The position numbers were made by a program, and so were the translations under genes. Source: Caldilineaceae bacterium (GTDB lineage: Bacteria; Chloroflexota; Anaerolineae; Caldilineales; Caldilineaceae). Taken from it: a stretch of DNA of 64,000 bases. Every line of letters begins with the position of its first letter. Position 1 is the stretch's first letter. The notes below the pieces were generated by a model. The model was not told where the DNA came from. It searched no databases and saw only the letters and a program-made list of their open reading frames with translations. This document shows positions 1-9,554 of this stretch, piece by piece. The stretch is taken from the NCBI GenBank assembly GCA_022823185.1, contig JAJDXQ010000046.1, forward strand, positions 186,001 through 250,000, given 5' to 3'.

Positions 1-1938
1 GACCACGTCACGGAGTGGCTCAAAAGCACGACTTCAGGGGATGTGGATGACCTGCCCTTTGTCTTGAAGAACGATTTGCGGCCTCGAATCGTCAGTTTTC
101 CCGACGACTGCATCGGCAGAGATTGCGTCCATTTCTCAGACAACTGTTTTGTCAACCAGATGCGGGATCGGGCTCGACAGGCGCAGGTCATCATAACCAA
201 TCACCATCTTCTTCTCAACGCCCTGGAGCTGGGCGAGATGGGCCAGGCGATTCTGCCGGAAGCGGCGGTGTACGTAGTCGATGAGGCGCACCAGCTGGAA
301 AACACGGCAACAGCGGTGTTCGAAGTAGAAACCTCTGACTTTTCGTTGGAGCAACTCCTCAGTCGTGAAGTCTTCAAGGCACATGTGGATGCAGAGTCGC
401 TTGACGAACTTCGATGGCGCAACCGGCTGGCTTTTTCTGAAGTGGAAAACCTGTCGGAGGATCGAGTGTTCCGCGTAGAGAGCGAACTGGAAGAGATCAA
501 AAAGGTTGCGGGAAGTCTGAAGAGGCTTCAAGACGAAATGCGCCAGGCACATCCCTTTCAGAAAGCTGAGGATCAGGGAGGCCCGCCGCTCACCGTCGAA
601 GAGTCCGAGGAGGCAGCCAACTATGACCTGGCGGTGAAGGGCCTCGGTTCGCTGGCGGGAAAGCTGCAGGCGGTGGCGAGCAGCTCCGGTGACGACATCT
701 CAATTCGTTACGCCGAAAAGGTCAGTGGCTCCCGCCAGATAAAACTTCGTCTACATGCCGCGCCCATCGATCCTGCCAGGGAGCTTTCTCGCCATCTCTT
801 CGAGGAGGAGGGGCGCACGGTGGTCTGTACCAGCGCCACCCTGTCAACGGACGGTAGCTTTGAGCACTTCAGGAGCCGGTGCGGTGTCGTCGGAAATCCG
901 CTGGAACTGATCGCGGACGCAGTTTTCCACTATGCTGAACAGGCTCTCCTATACCAGCCGCAGCTGCCCGCCTTTAACTGGCGGGACAGAGATCCCTTCT
1001 ATGACGCGGTCGCAGCTGAGATTGAACGGCTGCTCAATGTGAGCCGCGGGAGGGCCCTTTGCCTCTTCACCAGCTGGAGCGGGCTGCAGCTGACCCATGA
1101 GCGGCTGCGGGGATCTGTCTGGCCTCTGCAGGCCCAAGGGGACCTGCCGCGCAACGCACTCCTGGATTGGTTTCGCGAGACCCCACACAGCGTGCTGCTG
1201 GCCACGAAATCCTTCTGGGAAGGCGTCGACCTGCCGGGTGACGACCTGAGTCTGGTGGTATTGGACAAGTTGCCATTCCCGACTCCAAGCGATCCCCTGC
1301 ATGAAGCCCGAATGAAGTCGCTTGACGAGGCGGAAGCGGGCAGCAGCTTCAGGAGGTATATGCTGCCGCTGATGACGCTGGCGTTGAAGCAGGGCTTTGG
1401 CCGGCTGATCCGCCGGACCGCGGATCGAGGCGTAGTGGCGATTCTGGACGAGCGTCTGTCCAGCAAAGCATATGGCAGGCGAGCGCGGCAGGATCTGCCC
1501 CCGGCGCAGTTCAGCCGCGACTTCACCAACGTAAATCAGTTCTTCCGGGAGGCGCTCGCAAGCCAGGCGGACTTCTCTCTGAACGTGTTTTGCGAAACGG
1601 CTGGGGATCCAGGGGCAGTGCGCTGGCGATGGCAGCTTGCACGAATGCGGGACGGAGTGGCCGACCAGGCAGAGGGGGCCCTGGGTGAAGGCGATAGCAC
1701 AGACGGCGAAATCCATGCCGCGACCGCGGGACTCGAAAATTTGTCCGCTCGCGTGACCAACGCCGGCCGCGATCCCCGCAATTTCGGCGTGGAACTGCGC
1801 TGCAGTGAAGAAGCGGCTCTCCGTCTGGCTGCTGCCGGCGACGAATCGAAGAATGCAGCGCTGGCACAGTGGGCCACTGAACGAGAGGCCTGGAATTCGG
1901 TTGACGTGATCGGCCTGCAAACAAGGCGGCCCGCATAG
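1..1938 (+). CDS. dinG: DinG/XPD-family ATP-dependent helicase, C-terminal part (5' end outside window)
   Basis: The reading frame is open from base 1, so the gene starts upstream; the Walker A region is not in the window. What remains shows the hallmarks of superfamily 2 DinG/XPD helicases. There is a cysteine cluster typical of the 4Fe-4S domain (CIGRDC near base 110, then a further Cys) followed by IITNHHLLL. Next come the DEAH box (VVDEAHQLE, near base 275), a SATLS motif, TKSFWEGVDLPG and the motif VI-like QGFGRLIRR. Family members unwind forked DNA, R-loops or G-quadruplexes 5'-3' during repair. The last roughly 100 residues, after the helicase core, have no motif I recognise. It is followed after 40 bp by the convergent alcohol dehydrogenase gene. 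The family call is secure; the exact substrate is not. Confidence 0.9.
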   Translation, partial: DHVTEWLKSTTSGDVDDLPFVLKNDLRPRIVSFPDDCIGRDCVHFSDNCFVNQMRDRARQAQVIITNHHLLLNALELGEMGQAILPEAAVYVVDEAHQLENTATAVFEVETSDFSLEQLLSREVFKAHVDAESLDELRWRNRLAFSEVENLSEDRVFRVESELEEIKKVAGSLKRLQDEMRQAHPFQKAEDQGGPPLTVEESEEAANYDLAVKGLGSLAGKLQAVASSSGDDISIRYAEKVSGSRQIKLRLHAAPIDPARELSRHLFEEEGRTVVCTSATLSTDGSFEHFRSRCGVVGNPLELIADAVFHYAEQALLYQPQLPAFNWRDRDPFYDAVAAEIERLLNVSRGRALCLFTSWSGLQLTHERLRGSVWPLQAQGDLPRNALLDWFRETPHSVLLATKSFWEGVDLPGDDLSLVVLDKLPFPTPSDPLHEARMKSLDEAEAGSSFRRYMLPLMTLALKQGFGRLIRRTADRGVVAILDERLSSKAYGRRARQDLPPAQFSRDFTNVNQFFREALASQADFSLNVFCETAGDPGAVRWRWQLARMRDGVADQAEGALGEGDSTDGEIHAATAGLENLSARVTNAGRDPRNFGVELRCSEEAALRLAAAGDESKNAALAQWATEREAWNSVDVIGLQTRRPA

Positions 1939-1978
1939 GTTTCGCGGACCGCCGGCAGCAGGCTGCAACTGCTGTACT

Positions 1979-3085
1979 CTACATGTCGAGCGCCAAAATA
2001 CCTCGCGCGTTCTTCCCGGCCCCCATGTCAGCAAATGCCTCGTTGATCTGGTCCAACCCGTAGGTCTTGGTGATCAGTTCATCGAGCATCAGCTTGCCCT
2101 CATCGTACAACCGAAGATACTCCGGCATGTCAACGCGAGGACGCGAGGAACCGTAGTATGAGCCGATCAGCTTCTTTTCGCTCCAAATCAGTTCCTGGGG
2201 CGGAATGGGAACAAGGTCTTCGCGGCGCGCCAGTCCGATGGCGACAGCAGTGCCGGCCGAGCGCACCATGTCAAAGGCCTGCCGGATCGTAACTGAACTG
2301 CCAATGGCTTCAAATGCATAGTCCACACCAAGGCCGCCTGTCAACTCCTTGACGGCCTCGACCGGGTCGACTTCCGACGCGTTGACGGTATCGGTGGCGC
2401 CGAACTGACGGGCAAAGTTCAGCTTTCTTTCAACCAGGTCGACCGCAATGATGCGCTCGGCGTCTGCGAGCTTCGCGCCTTGCACTGCGTTCAGCCCTAC
2501 GCCGCCGGCGCCGATAACGGCGACCGTGCTTCCCGGCTCGACCTGCGCCGTTCGCAGCACCGCGCCAACCCCCGTCGTCACGCCGCACCCGACAAGAGCG
2601 GCCCTGTCCAAGGGGTACTCAGGTTCGATCTTGATCAGAGCCTGCTCCGGCACAACCGCAAGGTCGGACATCGTCGCGATGCGAGACATCTGGGGAATGT
2701 CATGGCCCGCCTTGTTGTGCAAACGGCAGGTGTCGTCAAGAAGATAGCCCTTGCGGGCGTCGATTCCCTGGCAAAGGCATACCCGTCCCATCTCACACAT
2801 CACGCATTCTTCGCAGTAGGTTACGAATGACAGAATGACGTGATCGCCCGGCTTGACATAGGAAACCTTGCCGCCAACCCGCTCCACCACGCCCGCCCCT
2901 TCGTGCCCGAGGGCCACCGGCGGAGGATAGTAGATGGTGCCGTTAACGACCGACAGGTCCGAGTGGCACACGCCGCTGGCGCCCATGCGCAGAAGGACCT
3001 CGTGGTCCTTGGGATCGTCCAGCGTCAGCGTGTCAACGACGACCGGTGCGTCGTGCTCATAGACTACGGCAGCTCTTGTTTTCAT
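1979..3085 (-). CDS. Zinc-dependent alcohol dehydrogenase (MDR superfamily, class III-like)
   Basis: A 368-residue medium-chain dehydrogenase. It has the catalytic-zinc Cys and proton-relay pattern GVCHSD near residue 40, GHEGAG near residue 61, a structural-zinc loop CEECVMCEMGRVC near residue 91 and the Rossmann motif GAGGVGLNAVQGA near residue 193. The ATG start has AAGGAG about 7 nt upstream. These enzymes oxidise alcohols or S-hydroxymethyl thiols with NAD. The long structural-zinc loop and the sequence around it resemble NDMA- or glutathione/mycothiol-type class III enzymes, but the substrate cannot be read from sequence. It lies 88 bp downstream of the GH42-like gene on the same strand, so it may be the last gene of the sugar operon. 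Confidence 0.88.
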   Translation of the reverse strand: MKTRAAVVYEHDAPVVVDTLTLDDPKDHEVLLRMGASGVCHSDLSVVNGTIYYPPPVALGHEGAGVVERVGGKVSYVKPGDHVILSFVTYCEECVMCEMGRVCLCQGIDARKGYLLDDTCRLHNKAGHDIPQMSRIATMSDLAVVPEQALIKIEPEYPLDRAALVGCGVTTGVGAVLRTAQVEPGSTVAVIGAGGVGLNAVQGAKLADAERIIAVDLVERKLNFARQFGATDTVNASEVDPVEAVKELTGGLGVDYAFEAIGSSVTIRQAFDMVRSAGTAVAIGLARREDLVPIPPQELIWSEKKLIGSYYGSSRPRVDMPEYLRLYDEGKLMLDELITKTYGLDQINEAFADMGAGKNARGILALDM

Positions 3086-3173
3086 GCTCTGCTCCTTCTC
3101 GTTGATTCAATCATAGGCCTCCTCGGCGCCTTCACGGTTTTTCATCAGGCCGGTTGCGCACACCATGTCGTTC

Positions 3174-5162
3174 TTAACTGCTGATTCTGCGAACGAGTCT
3201 GTGCGCGGCGCCGTGTGTGGGCATGCGCAACTTTTCGGCCTGATACCCCCGCGGCTGAACCACAATCTCCCAATCATAACCGGACCGGTTGATGACAAAG
3301 AGCAGGTTGCCGCGGCCGCTCTCCACCAGGCGCGCCTCCACCAGCGAACGGTATTCGTCGGGCACGCCCTGAATTGTAACATCGGGATCCAGAGATTCGG
3401 GAAGCCATCGTTGGATAAGTCGTCTAAGTCCGCGGTGGAGCGAAGAAAAGTAGGAGCGCCCAAGCGCGAACGTCGGGACGAGGATGCGGCCTTCGGGTTC
3501 TAAACCTATCAGAGCCGGTTCACCGCTGTCCCGGTACGTTGCGACCGGCTCTCCACTGTAACTATCCAACAATACCTGATCGTGAAATGCAAAGCCGCCG
3601 AACCTGCCATCGGGATCATTCAAGCTCCAACCCGCGATGAAGTAGATGGGGCGGATCCACTCACGGCATTTCAAGCCCAAAGCGCTGCCCACTTTCTGGC
3701 AGTCCTCCAAACTGGTCATGGGCAGTTCGGCGATGACGTTGCCGCCCCGTTCAACGTAGCTGCGCAGGGCCTGCCTCTCCGATTCGGAGACACCCAAGGT
3801 GAATGGGATCGCGACCACTTTCAAGTTGCAGTCGGCGCTGAACGCGTTGGGCACAAATGTGACTTCGTATCCCAAATCCATGAAAAGCGCATAGAGTCCG
3901 ACAACGGTCTCGCTGATCGGCGCGTTGCGAGCGTTGGCCGCCCAGATCATCTCCCGTGTCAGGTAGATGCCGATTCGAGCTGGAACTGTATCCCCGGCTG
4001 CGATCAGGTCTTCGTAGCGGCGCAGGTCGGCGATGACTCTCTTGGTTGCCAGCCGCCTCTCGGTATCGTAGTCGTCGGCATCAACCATGTGGTTGATCCA
4101 CGGTTCCGGTCCCGACATGAGAGGGTCCCAGCGGTAGAAATAGTGGGCGTGGCTGGCGTAGCTGAAGACCTGGTTGACCTCGGCCTCTATGTTTATCCCG
4201 CGCCAGAGGATATCCTCCCGAAACGGCCCTCCCTGGCACTCGGTAAGCCAGGTCTGCGAATCGGGCGCCAGCGCCTTCAGCAGGGCGATGCGCGAACCGG
4301 CTTCTGCCCCTGTGCGCGGCCCGGATCCCCAATAGTGGCTTGATGACGCGTAGTCCAGCTCTGGCAGGATCCACCAATCCTGGCCGGAACCCTGGATGCC
4401 GTAAGGGTTTGTATAGTTGAAGCTCGCACGTACGCCCGGCGCATTCTCTTTGATGATGCGGATACCGTCAAGCAGGAACTCATTCAGGTTGCGAGCGATA
4501 AACTCTCGCCAATCGCGCCAGAAGCTTTCCGGGCCCTCTTCGACCTCGGTAGGCGGCTCGACTTCCCCAAAATCCTTGAAGGCGGTTCCCCAACGGCTGT
4601 TCAACAGTGAGACCGAGCTAAAGCGCGCGGCCAGGTCCTCGCGGTATTTGGCTACGGTGTGCGGATTGTAACAGGCGTGGTCTCCTGGTCCGATACTGGG
4701 CTCATTGTGAACGTCCCAATCAAATACGGCCGGATGGGAAGCGAAGCTGGTCGCGCAGTCGGCCAGTAGCTTGTCCCTCTGTCTGCGGTATTCGGGGTGA
4801 TTGATGCAGGCCCTTTGCCAGCGAAAGTCGTTCTCATGGACCGGGTAGGCCGTGCCTTGCCTGTCAACTACCTTCGCATCGGGAAACTCTTCAATGAAAC
4901 GGTTGTGTACGTAAAAGGTTGCAAAGCCGAAAAGAACGCCCAGTTCCTGCTCTTGGCAGAGATCAAGCAGACGACCCACCTCGTCGAGGCTGCTATCAAG
5001 TCCAATGCGAATGCGAATGGAATCGAAGCCGGTATCCTTTATCATTGCCAGATCGCGGCGCCAGTCATCCTCTCCTTGGGGCAGCCACTCCGGCCGAGCC
5101 GCCATGCCGCCGAAGGGATATTCGTAATGCGTTCCAATCAGAATTCCGTCCTGTTTCGTCAA
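3174..5162 (-). CDS. GH42-like beta-galactosidase/glycoside hydrolase
   Basis: A 662-residue cytoplasmic glycosidase with a (beta/alpha)8 barrel of the GH42 (clan A) type. The acid/base Glu is E154 in WDVHNEPS and the likely nucleophile is E308 in WLTECQGG. A trimerisation/glutaminase-like domain with the segment ERGGNVIAELP follows. I chose the TTG at 5162 because GGAGG lies 6 nt before it. The frame stays open 62 codons further, but that would run into the upstream permease gene. No signal peptide is seen. It sits downstream of the sugar ABC permeases and probably hydrolyses the imported oligosaccharide. The substrate (beta-galactoside or another beta-glycoside) is inferred from family only. 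Confidence 0.85.
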   Translation of the reverse strand: MTKQDGILIGTHYEYPFGGMAARPEWLPQGEDDWRRDLAMIKDTGFDSIRIRIGLDSSLDEVGRLLDLCQEQELGVLFGFATFYVHNRFIEEFPDAKVVDRQGTAYPVHENDFRWQRACINHPEYRRQRDKLLADCATSFASHPAVFDWDVHNEPSIGPGDHACYNPHTVAKYREDLAARFSSVSLLNSRWGTAFKDFGEVEPPTEVEEGPESFWRDWREFIARNLNEFLLDGIRIIKENAPGVRASFNYTNPYGIQGSGQDWWILPELDYASSSHYWGSGPRTGAEAGSRIALLKALAPDSQTWLTECQGGPFREDILWRGINIEAEVNQVFSYASHAHYFYRWDPLMSGPEPWINHMVDADDYDTERRLATKRVIADLRRYEDLIAAGDTVPARIGIYLTREMIWAANARNAPISETVVGLYALFMDLGYEVTFVPNAFSADCNLKVVAIPFTLGVSESERQALRSYVERGGNVIAELPMTSLEDCQKVGSALGLKCREWIRPIYFIAGWSLNDPDGRFGGFAFHDQVLLDSYSGEPVATYRDSGEPALIGLEPEGRILVPTFALGRSYFSSLHRGLRRLIQRWLPESLDPDVTIQGVPDEYRSLVEARLVESGRGNLLFVINRSGYDWEIVVQPRGYQAEKLRMPTHGAAHRLVRRISS

Positions 5163-5233
5163 AGATGACCTCCAATTGAATAGCCGGGTTTGGAATGTTC
5201 TTTGGACGGGATGGGTTGCATCTGAAGGCCCTC

Positions 5234-6133
5234 TTACCCCTTGATACCGGTAAGAGCGATTCCCTGAATAAATGTTCTCTGGGTAAAGAAGAAGAGCACG
5301 ATTACCGGGACCGTCAGTACTGTCGTAACTGCCATCATCCAACCCCACTGGACGCCTACCGTGCTAACAAACACCTGGATTCCGAGCGAAAGCGTATACT
5401 TGCTGGGATCGTTGAGGTAAATGAGCGGCCCGATAAAATCATTCCAGCTTCCCAGGAACTGAAACAGGGCCACAGTTGCCAGGGCCGGCTTTGATAGGGG
5501 AAGAATGATCCGCCAGAGGACGCCGAATTCAGAACAACCGTCGATAATGGCGGCGTCGTCCAGATCTCTGGGAAGGCTAAGAAAGAACTGACGCAGAAGG
5601 AAAATAAAAAAGGGAACGCCAAAGGCATGCGGCACAATCAGAGGTAGAAGCGTGTTGACCCAACCAAGCGTGCGGAAGATGATGAAGAGCGGGACCATTG
5701 TTACTTGATAGGGCAACATCATTGTCGAGAGCATGGCAAAGAAGAGAATGTCGCGGCCATGCCAGCGGAGGCGGGAGAAACTGTAGGCAACCAGGGAGCT
5801 TGAGACCAGAGTGAGAAAGACGGCAGAGATTGCTATGGTCAGGGTGTTGCGCAACTGCTGAAAGAAGGGGAAGTAACTCAATGATTCCGGATAATTCTGC
5901 CATCTGAACGGGTCGGGAATCCAAACTGGCGGAAGCGTGAAGATCTGGTCCAGGTCCTTCAGAGAGGTGGAGATAAGCCAGAAAAAAGGCAGGAAAAACA
6001 GAAGGCCGGCCAAGAAGAGTCCGACATGACTGGCGCCATGGCTCAACGTCTCGCGCTGCGACCTGGTGAGGCTGCTCTCGCCCTTGGCCCCGACCGGCTG
6101 CTGCCGCTTCAGGGTGGTCACTGTCCTGCCCAT
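5234..6133 (-). CDS. Carbohydrate ABC transporter permease, MalG type (CUT1)
   Basis: A 299-residue inner-membrane protein with six hydrophobic segments. The cytoplasmic EAA loop that contacts the ATPase reads DLDDAAIIDGCSEFGVLWRI near residue 195, the MalG-type signature. The C-terminus ends in FTQRTFIQGIALTGIKG, typical of CUT1 permeases. The ATG start is 4 nt after the stop of the partner permease, so the two are probably translated together. No ATP-binding subunit is encoded nearby; as in many CUT1 systems a shared MsiK/MalK-like ATPase elsewhere probably energises it. Confidence 0.93.
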   Translation of the reverse strand: MGRTVTTLKRQQPVGAKGESSLTRSQRETLSHGASHVGLFLAGLLFFLPFFWLISTSLKDLDQIFTLPPVWIPDPFRWQNYPESLSYFPFFQQLRNTLTIAISAVFLTLVSSSLVAYSFSRLRWHGRDILFFAMLSTMMLPYQVTMVPLFIIFRTLGWVNTLLPLIVPHAFGVPFFIFLLRQFFLSLPRDLDDAAIIDGCSEFGVLWRIILPLSKPALATVALFQFLGSWNDFIGPLIYLNDPSKYTLSLGIQVFVSTVGVQWGWMMAVTTVLTVPVIVLFFFTQRTFIQGIALTGIKG

Positions 6134-6137
6134 GCCC

Positions 6138-7040
6138 CTAACGCTCCTCTCCTTCGTAGTAAACGAACCGGGCCGAACTTCGGAAGATCACCAGGGTTGT
6201 TCCCATTACAACCAGAAAGAGTATCCAGGCCATGGCCGACGCGTAGGGCATCTGGAAGAACTCAAAAGCGTTCTGGTAGAGGTAGTAGGCATAGAAGAGG
6301 GTCGTATCCAGCGGCCCGCCACTGGTCATGATGAAGGCCTGGGCGAAGATCTGGAACCCGCTGATGACGCCCATGATCACGTTAAAAAATATCACGGGAG
6401 AGAGCATTGGCAGTGTAACATTCATGATCCGCTGCAGGGCGCCCGCGCCATCGATCATCGCCGCGTCAAAGAGGTGCTGGGGAATGTCCTGCAACCCGGC
6501 CAGGAAGATGACCAGGGTTCCTCCAATTGTCCACACACCCATCAGAATCAGGGAGGGCTTGGATAGAACGGGATCCGTTAACCATCCCGGACCGTGAATA
6601 TCCAGAACGCTCAGCGCTGAGTTTATCAACCCAAACTCCGGGTTGAATACCCACATCCAGAGCACCGACGTGGCAACAATCGGGACGATGGTCGGCACAT
6701 AGTAAACCGTCCTGTAGAGGGAAACACCGCGCAGATTCTGGTTGAGCAGGAGCCCGAGGACGATGGCCAGGAGGATGTGAAAAGAGACCCCAAATACGAC
6801 CATGTAGAGTGTATTGTATAGGGAAATCCAGAAGAGGTCGTCCTGCATGAGCTTCTCATAGTTGCTCAGTCCGACCCAGTGCAAAGGCTGTCCAAAGGTC
6901 GTAAAGACGTTGAGGCTGTAGTAAAAGGAGGCAACGACCGGGATGATGGTAAAGCTTGCGAAGCCAATGATCCAGGGGAGCGCAAACAATAGCCCAATGC
7001 GCAGGCGCCTGAATTCCTGTCGTGTCAGACCGAATGTCAT
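6138..7040 (-). CDS. Carbohydrate ABC transporter permease, MalF type (CUT1)
   Basis: About 300 residues with six transmembrane segments and the EAA loop DIPQHLFDAAMIDGAGALQR near residue 200. I chose ATG at 7040 because GGAG lies about 9 nt upstream. A TTG at 7100 in the same frame would add 20 residues without a ribosome-binding site. It lies between the substrate-binding protein and the MalG-type permease, giving the standard binding protein-MalF-MalG order. It forms the membrane channel heterodimer with the next gene. Confidence 0.92.
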   Translation of the reverse strand: MTFGLTRQEFRRLRIGLLFALPWIIGFASFTIIPVVASFYYSLNVFTTFGQPLHWVGLSNYEKLMQDDLFWISLYNTLYMVVFGVSFHILLAIVLGLLLNQNLRGVSLYRTVYYVPTIVPIVATSVLWMWVFNPEFGLINSALSVLDIHGPGWLTDPVLSKPSLILMGVWTIGGTLVIFLAGLQDIPQHLFDAAMIDGAGALQRIMNVTLPMLSPVIFFNVIMGVISGFQIFAQAFIMTSGGPLDTTLFYAYYLYQNAFEFFQMPYASAMAWILFLVVMGTTLVIFRSSARFVYYEGEER

Positions 7041-7113
7041 GCCAACCATCTCCAGTTTCCCGGCGGGCCGATTTGCCGGCCCGCCGGGATGTTCAGTCAA
7101 GGGAAAATCCGAA

Positions 7114-8487
7114 TCAGCTAACCTGCTGTCGGAAGTCCTGCAATTCCTGCTGCAGCTTGGCGGTCATATCGTCCAAGCCCTGTTGCGGATCGATCTGACC
7201 GTGAATGACCTCGTCCTGGAGGCGACGGATTTCGGTCTTGTACTGCTCCAGGACCGGGATGCGCGGCCAGGCGCGGCCGCCTTCCGACTCTGTCAACTCT
7301 ACATACAGTTCGTTATAGGGAAGCGAATTGAGGAACTCCGGATCTCTTGCCGCTTCGTTCAAGGGCGGGACGTCTCCGACGAGATTGCCGAACTCAATCT
7401 GCTGCTGCTTGCCGGCCATGAACAGCGCCAGTTGCCAGCCGCCCTCCGGATTCTTGGCGCCATTGGGAACGTTGAACATCGCGCCGATTTCGACCAGGCT
7501 TGTCGGCTCACTGTATCCCGGTCCATACGGAGACTTGTAAACGCTGTAGTCGAGGTCGGGGGCGTAACGGGGAATCCAGCTTCTCTTCCAACTGCCATCG
7601 ATCTGCATGACGATCTTATCGACATACCACGGGTCTTCCGTCAGAGAACTGCGGTTGCCGAATCCGGAAACGTAGCGGTCGATCTTCTCAATATCGTATT
7701 TGTCGGCGTAGGACTTGAACCACTCGAGGGTGTAGAGCAACGCCTCTTCTGAGCCGGCCGTGATGGTGTCGGTCTCCTCGTCGTAGAACTGAGCGCCGTT
7801 TGCCCAGCCCCAGTGCCAGAGGCTGCCCGAGCGGAGCCAGGGAAGAAAACCCAACCGGGTGATGTTGCCGTCGTCATCCCATGTCGTCATCGCTTCAGCC
7901 ATCACATCCAGATCGGCGAAGGATTCAGGAGGGCTGTCACTGCTGAACCCTGCCTCTTCGTATAGCGTGTTGTTGCTGTGCAAGGCAAAGACGTTGAGCG
8001 TATGGCCGGTGCCCCAAAGGTGCCCTTCCGACCAGAGAGCTTCCCAGGCCGGCTTGGACCACCCCGCACCGTCAAATCCGTCTCGCTCCGCATAGTCTTC
8101 CAGCGGGAGTAAGAGACCGCGGGGGCCCCAAGTATAGGCCTGTGACCAGAGTGAGACCATGTCGGGAGGGTTGCCGCCCTGAATTGCGACCTGTGCTTTC
8201 TGGGTGACATTCCCCCAGCCAATCGACATGAAAATCGCACTTTCGCCTGTTTGTTCGTTGAATCGCTCGACCTGGTTCTGTGCCTGTGCGGCCTCCTGCA
8301 GGCCAAACATCGACCAATAGATAATCGGCAGGTTTTCCTGAACCGGTGAGGCAGCCTCTTCTGCGGCGGGCATGGCCCCCTCAGGCATCACACATGCGGC
8401 CAGCGCGGCGCCGCCAGCGCCCATGGCCATGGCGCGCAAAAAGCCGCGTCGACTCAACTGATTGCGGGAATTTCGAGGATCAGACAT
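7114..8487 (-). CDS. Sugar ABC transporter substrate-binding lipoprotein (family 1), Tat-exported
   Basis: A 457-residue extracellular solute-binding protein. The N-terminus carries a twin-arginine motif (SRRGFL, residues 12-17) and then a hydrophobic stretch ending in a lipobox LAAC, Cys32. The mature protein should therefore be exported folded and lipid-anchored outside the membrane. The rest matches family 1 (MalE/UgpB-like) binding proteins in length and in its Trp/Tyr-rich ligand-cleft segments. The ATG has GAGGGGG 5-6 nt upstream. It is the first gene of the minus-strand sugar operon that runs through two permeases to the GH42-like glycosidase. The bound sugar is unknown. Confidence 0.92.
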   Translation of the reverse strand: MSDPRNSRNQLSRRGFLRAMAMGAGGAALAACVMPEGAMPAAEEAASPVQENLPIIYWSMFGLQEAAQAQNQVERFNEQTGESAIFMSIGWGNVTQKAQVAIQGGNPPDMVSLWSQAYTWGPRGLLLPLEDYAERDGFDGAGWSKPAWEALWSEGHLWGTGHTLNVFALHSNNTLYEEAGFSSDSPPESFADLDVMAEAMTTWDDDGNITRLGFLPWLRSGSLWHWGWANGAQFYDEETDTITAGSEEALLYTLEWFKSYADKYDIEKIDRYVSGFGNRSSLTEDPWYVDKIVMQIDGSWKRSWIPRYAPDLDYSVYKSPYGPGYSEPTSLVEIGAMFNVPNGAKNPEGGWQLALFMAGKQQQIEFGNLVGDVPPLNEAARDPEFLNSLPYNELYVELTESEGGRAWPRIPVLEQYKTEIRRLQDEVIHGQIDPQQGLDDMTAKLQQELQDFRQQVS

Positions 8488-8768
8488 TTTTTCCCCCTCT
8501 TAGTTTGGGATGGGCCGCGGCCAAGACCGGTCACGGCCAGGCTTTACGCGAACGCGAACAAGCCTATGTCGTCTTCAGCTCCAGCGAAACACGGTCATAT
8601 GGATTTTCTTTTGGGTAAGAGCGCACCTCCCTTTCTGGTTTAGCCGTCAATCGGCGGCGGTTCCATTCTGGACACAGTGTCTCTCAAGGCATAAGGACCC
8701 TTACGCCCCTCTGCCATGTACAACCAATGGAGCAGAGGCGTCCCGCCGCCGTGAGTAAACCCCAATGA
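8488..8768. other. Intergenic leader of the sugar operon
   Basis: No credible gene. On the minus strand it carries the 5' leader of the binding-protein gene. An inverted repeat AGGCTT-N15-AAGCCT lies around 8541-8567 and could be an operator, but it is short and unsupported. I could not identify a convincing -35/-10 pair. Confidence 0.4.
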
Positions 8769-9554
8769 CTACCACTCCCAGTGAGATACTTCGTCGTCCA
8801 GGTTGATCACGAAGATATAGGGCTTCATCGTCCCATTGTGCCGGTCCAGGTACGATGTGTTCACGTGGAGAACCTGTTCAGCGGAAAGAAAGCTGACGAC
8901 AACAGGCGCGCCCGAAATTGAATTCACTCCGTCGTACAGGACGACGTTGCCCGAGTCAGGCTGGTGTTCTTCCGCCAACTCCCGCACTGGAGGAAGTACC
9001 GGCCCTGAAGCGACACCATCGTCGCCGATAAAGTGGAAATTGAAGGCCCCGTCTCCGCCTATCGTAATGTTGACGGGCGTGCCGGCGTGTCTGATGAGAC
9101 AGGTCGCGCAATCAAGCACGGCATAGACGGAAATGAATACTGAAGCGTGTAGCGTCCTCCCGCTGTTGTCGGAGACCATATAGTAAAAACTGTCTTGGCC
9201 AACAAAATCGGCATTGGGCCTGTACGTGAAGGCCAGCGTCTTTTGAAACGCGTTGCTGGAAAATGTTGTAATCCTTCCGTTTTCCGGTCCAGTGAAATCG
9301 AAGCTTTGAAATTCAGGCAGCGTGTCATTGCCCAAAACTTCCACTTCAACGCTGCCGTTCTTGGGGACAGATACATAGTCGTCGACCAGAATGTTTGGGG
9401 AAGGAGGAGACTGCGCGAAAGAAGGCGTGAATGCGAAAGCCAGCATTGCCAGAGAAAGTAGTAGCGCAAACGCAAAAATACGAATTAGACGCGAGCTGCA
9501 ATGGATTCGTTCAAACCGGTATTGGGCAAAGACGCCAAGGCACTGAGTGATCAT
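8769..9554 (-). CDS. Secreted protein with an Ig/cadherin-like (VCBS-type) domain
   Basis: 261 residues from ATG 9554, which is preceded by an AGAAAGAG stretch. Residues about 22-48 form a signal peptide ending FTPSFAQS. The mature N-terminus (VDDYVSVPKNGSVEVEVLGND and TFTYRPNADFVGQDSFYYMVSD-like pattern) is the repeat found in bacterial cadherin-like/VCBS adhesins: a D-N(D)-P-type linker followed by a GxDSFxYxVSD strand. Only one such unit is present. The C-terminal 120 residues contain two Cys (CATC) and no domain I know. It is a stand-alone gene, AT-richer by eye than its neighbours. Function is unknown; a surface or matrix role is inferred. Confidence 0.65.
   Translation of the reverse strand: MITQCLGVFAQYRFERIHCSSRLIRIFAFALLLSLAMLAFAFTPSFAQSPPSPNILVDDYVSVPKNGSVEVEVLGNDTLPEFQSFDFTGPENGRITTFSSNAFQKTLAFTYRPNADFVGQDSFYYMVSDNSGRTLHASVFISVYAVLDCATCLIRHAGTPVNITIGGDGAFNFHFIGDDGVASGPVLPPVRELAEEHQPDSGNVVLYDGVNSISGAPVVVSFLSAEQVLHVNTSYLDRHNGTMKPYIFVINLDDEVSHWEW

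Noticed and set aside
5160-5348. Longer N-terminus of the GH42-like protein (start at 5348)
   Set aside because: It would overlap the permease gene by 115 bp, and GGAGG marks the TTG at 5162.
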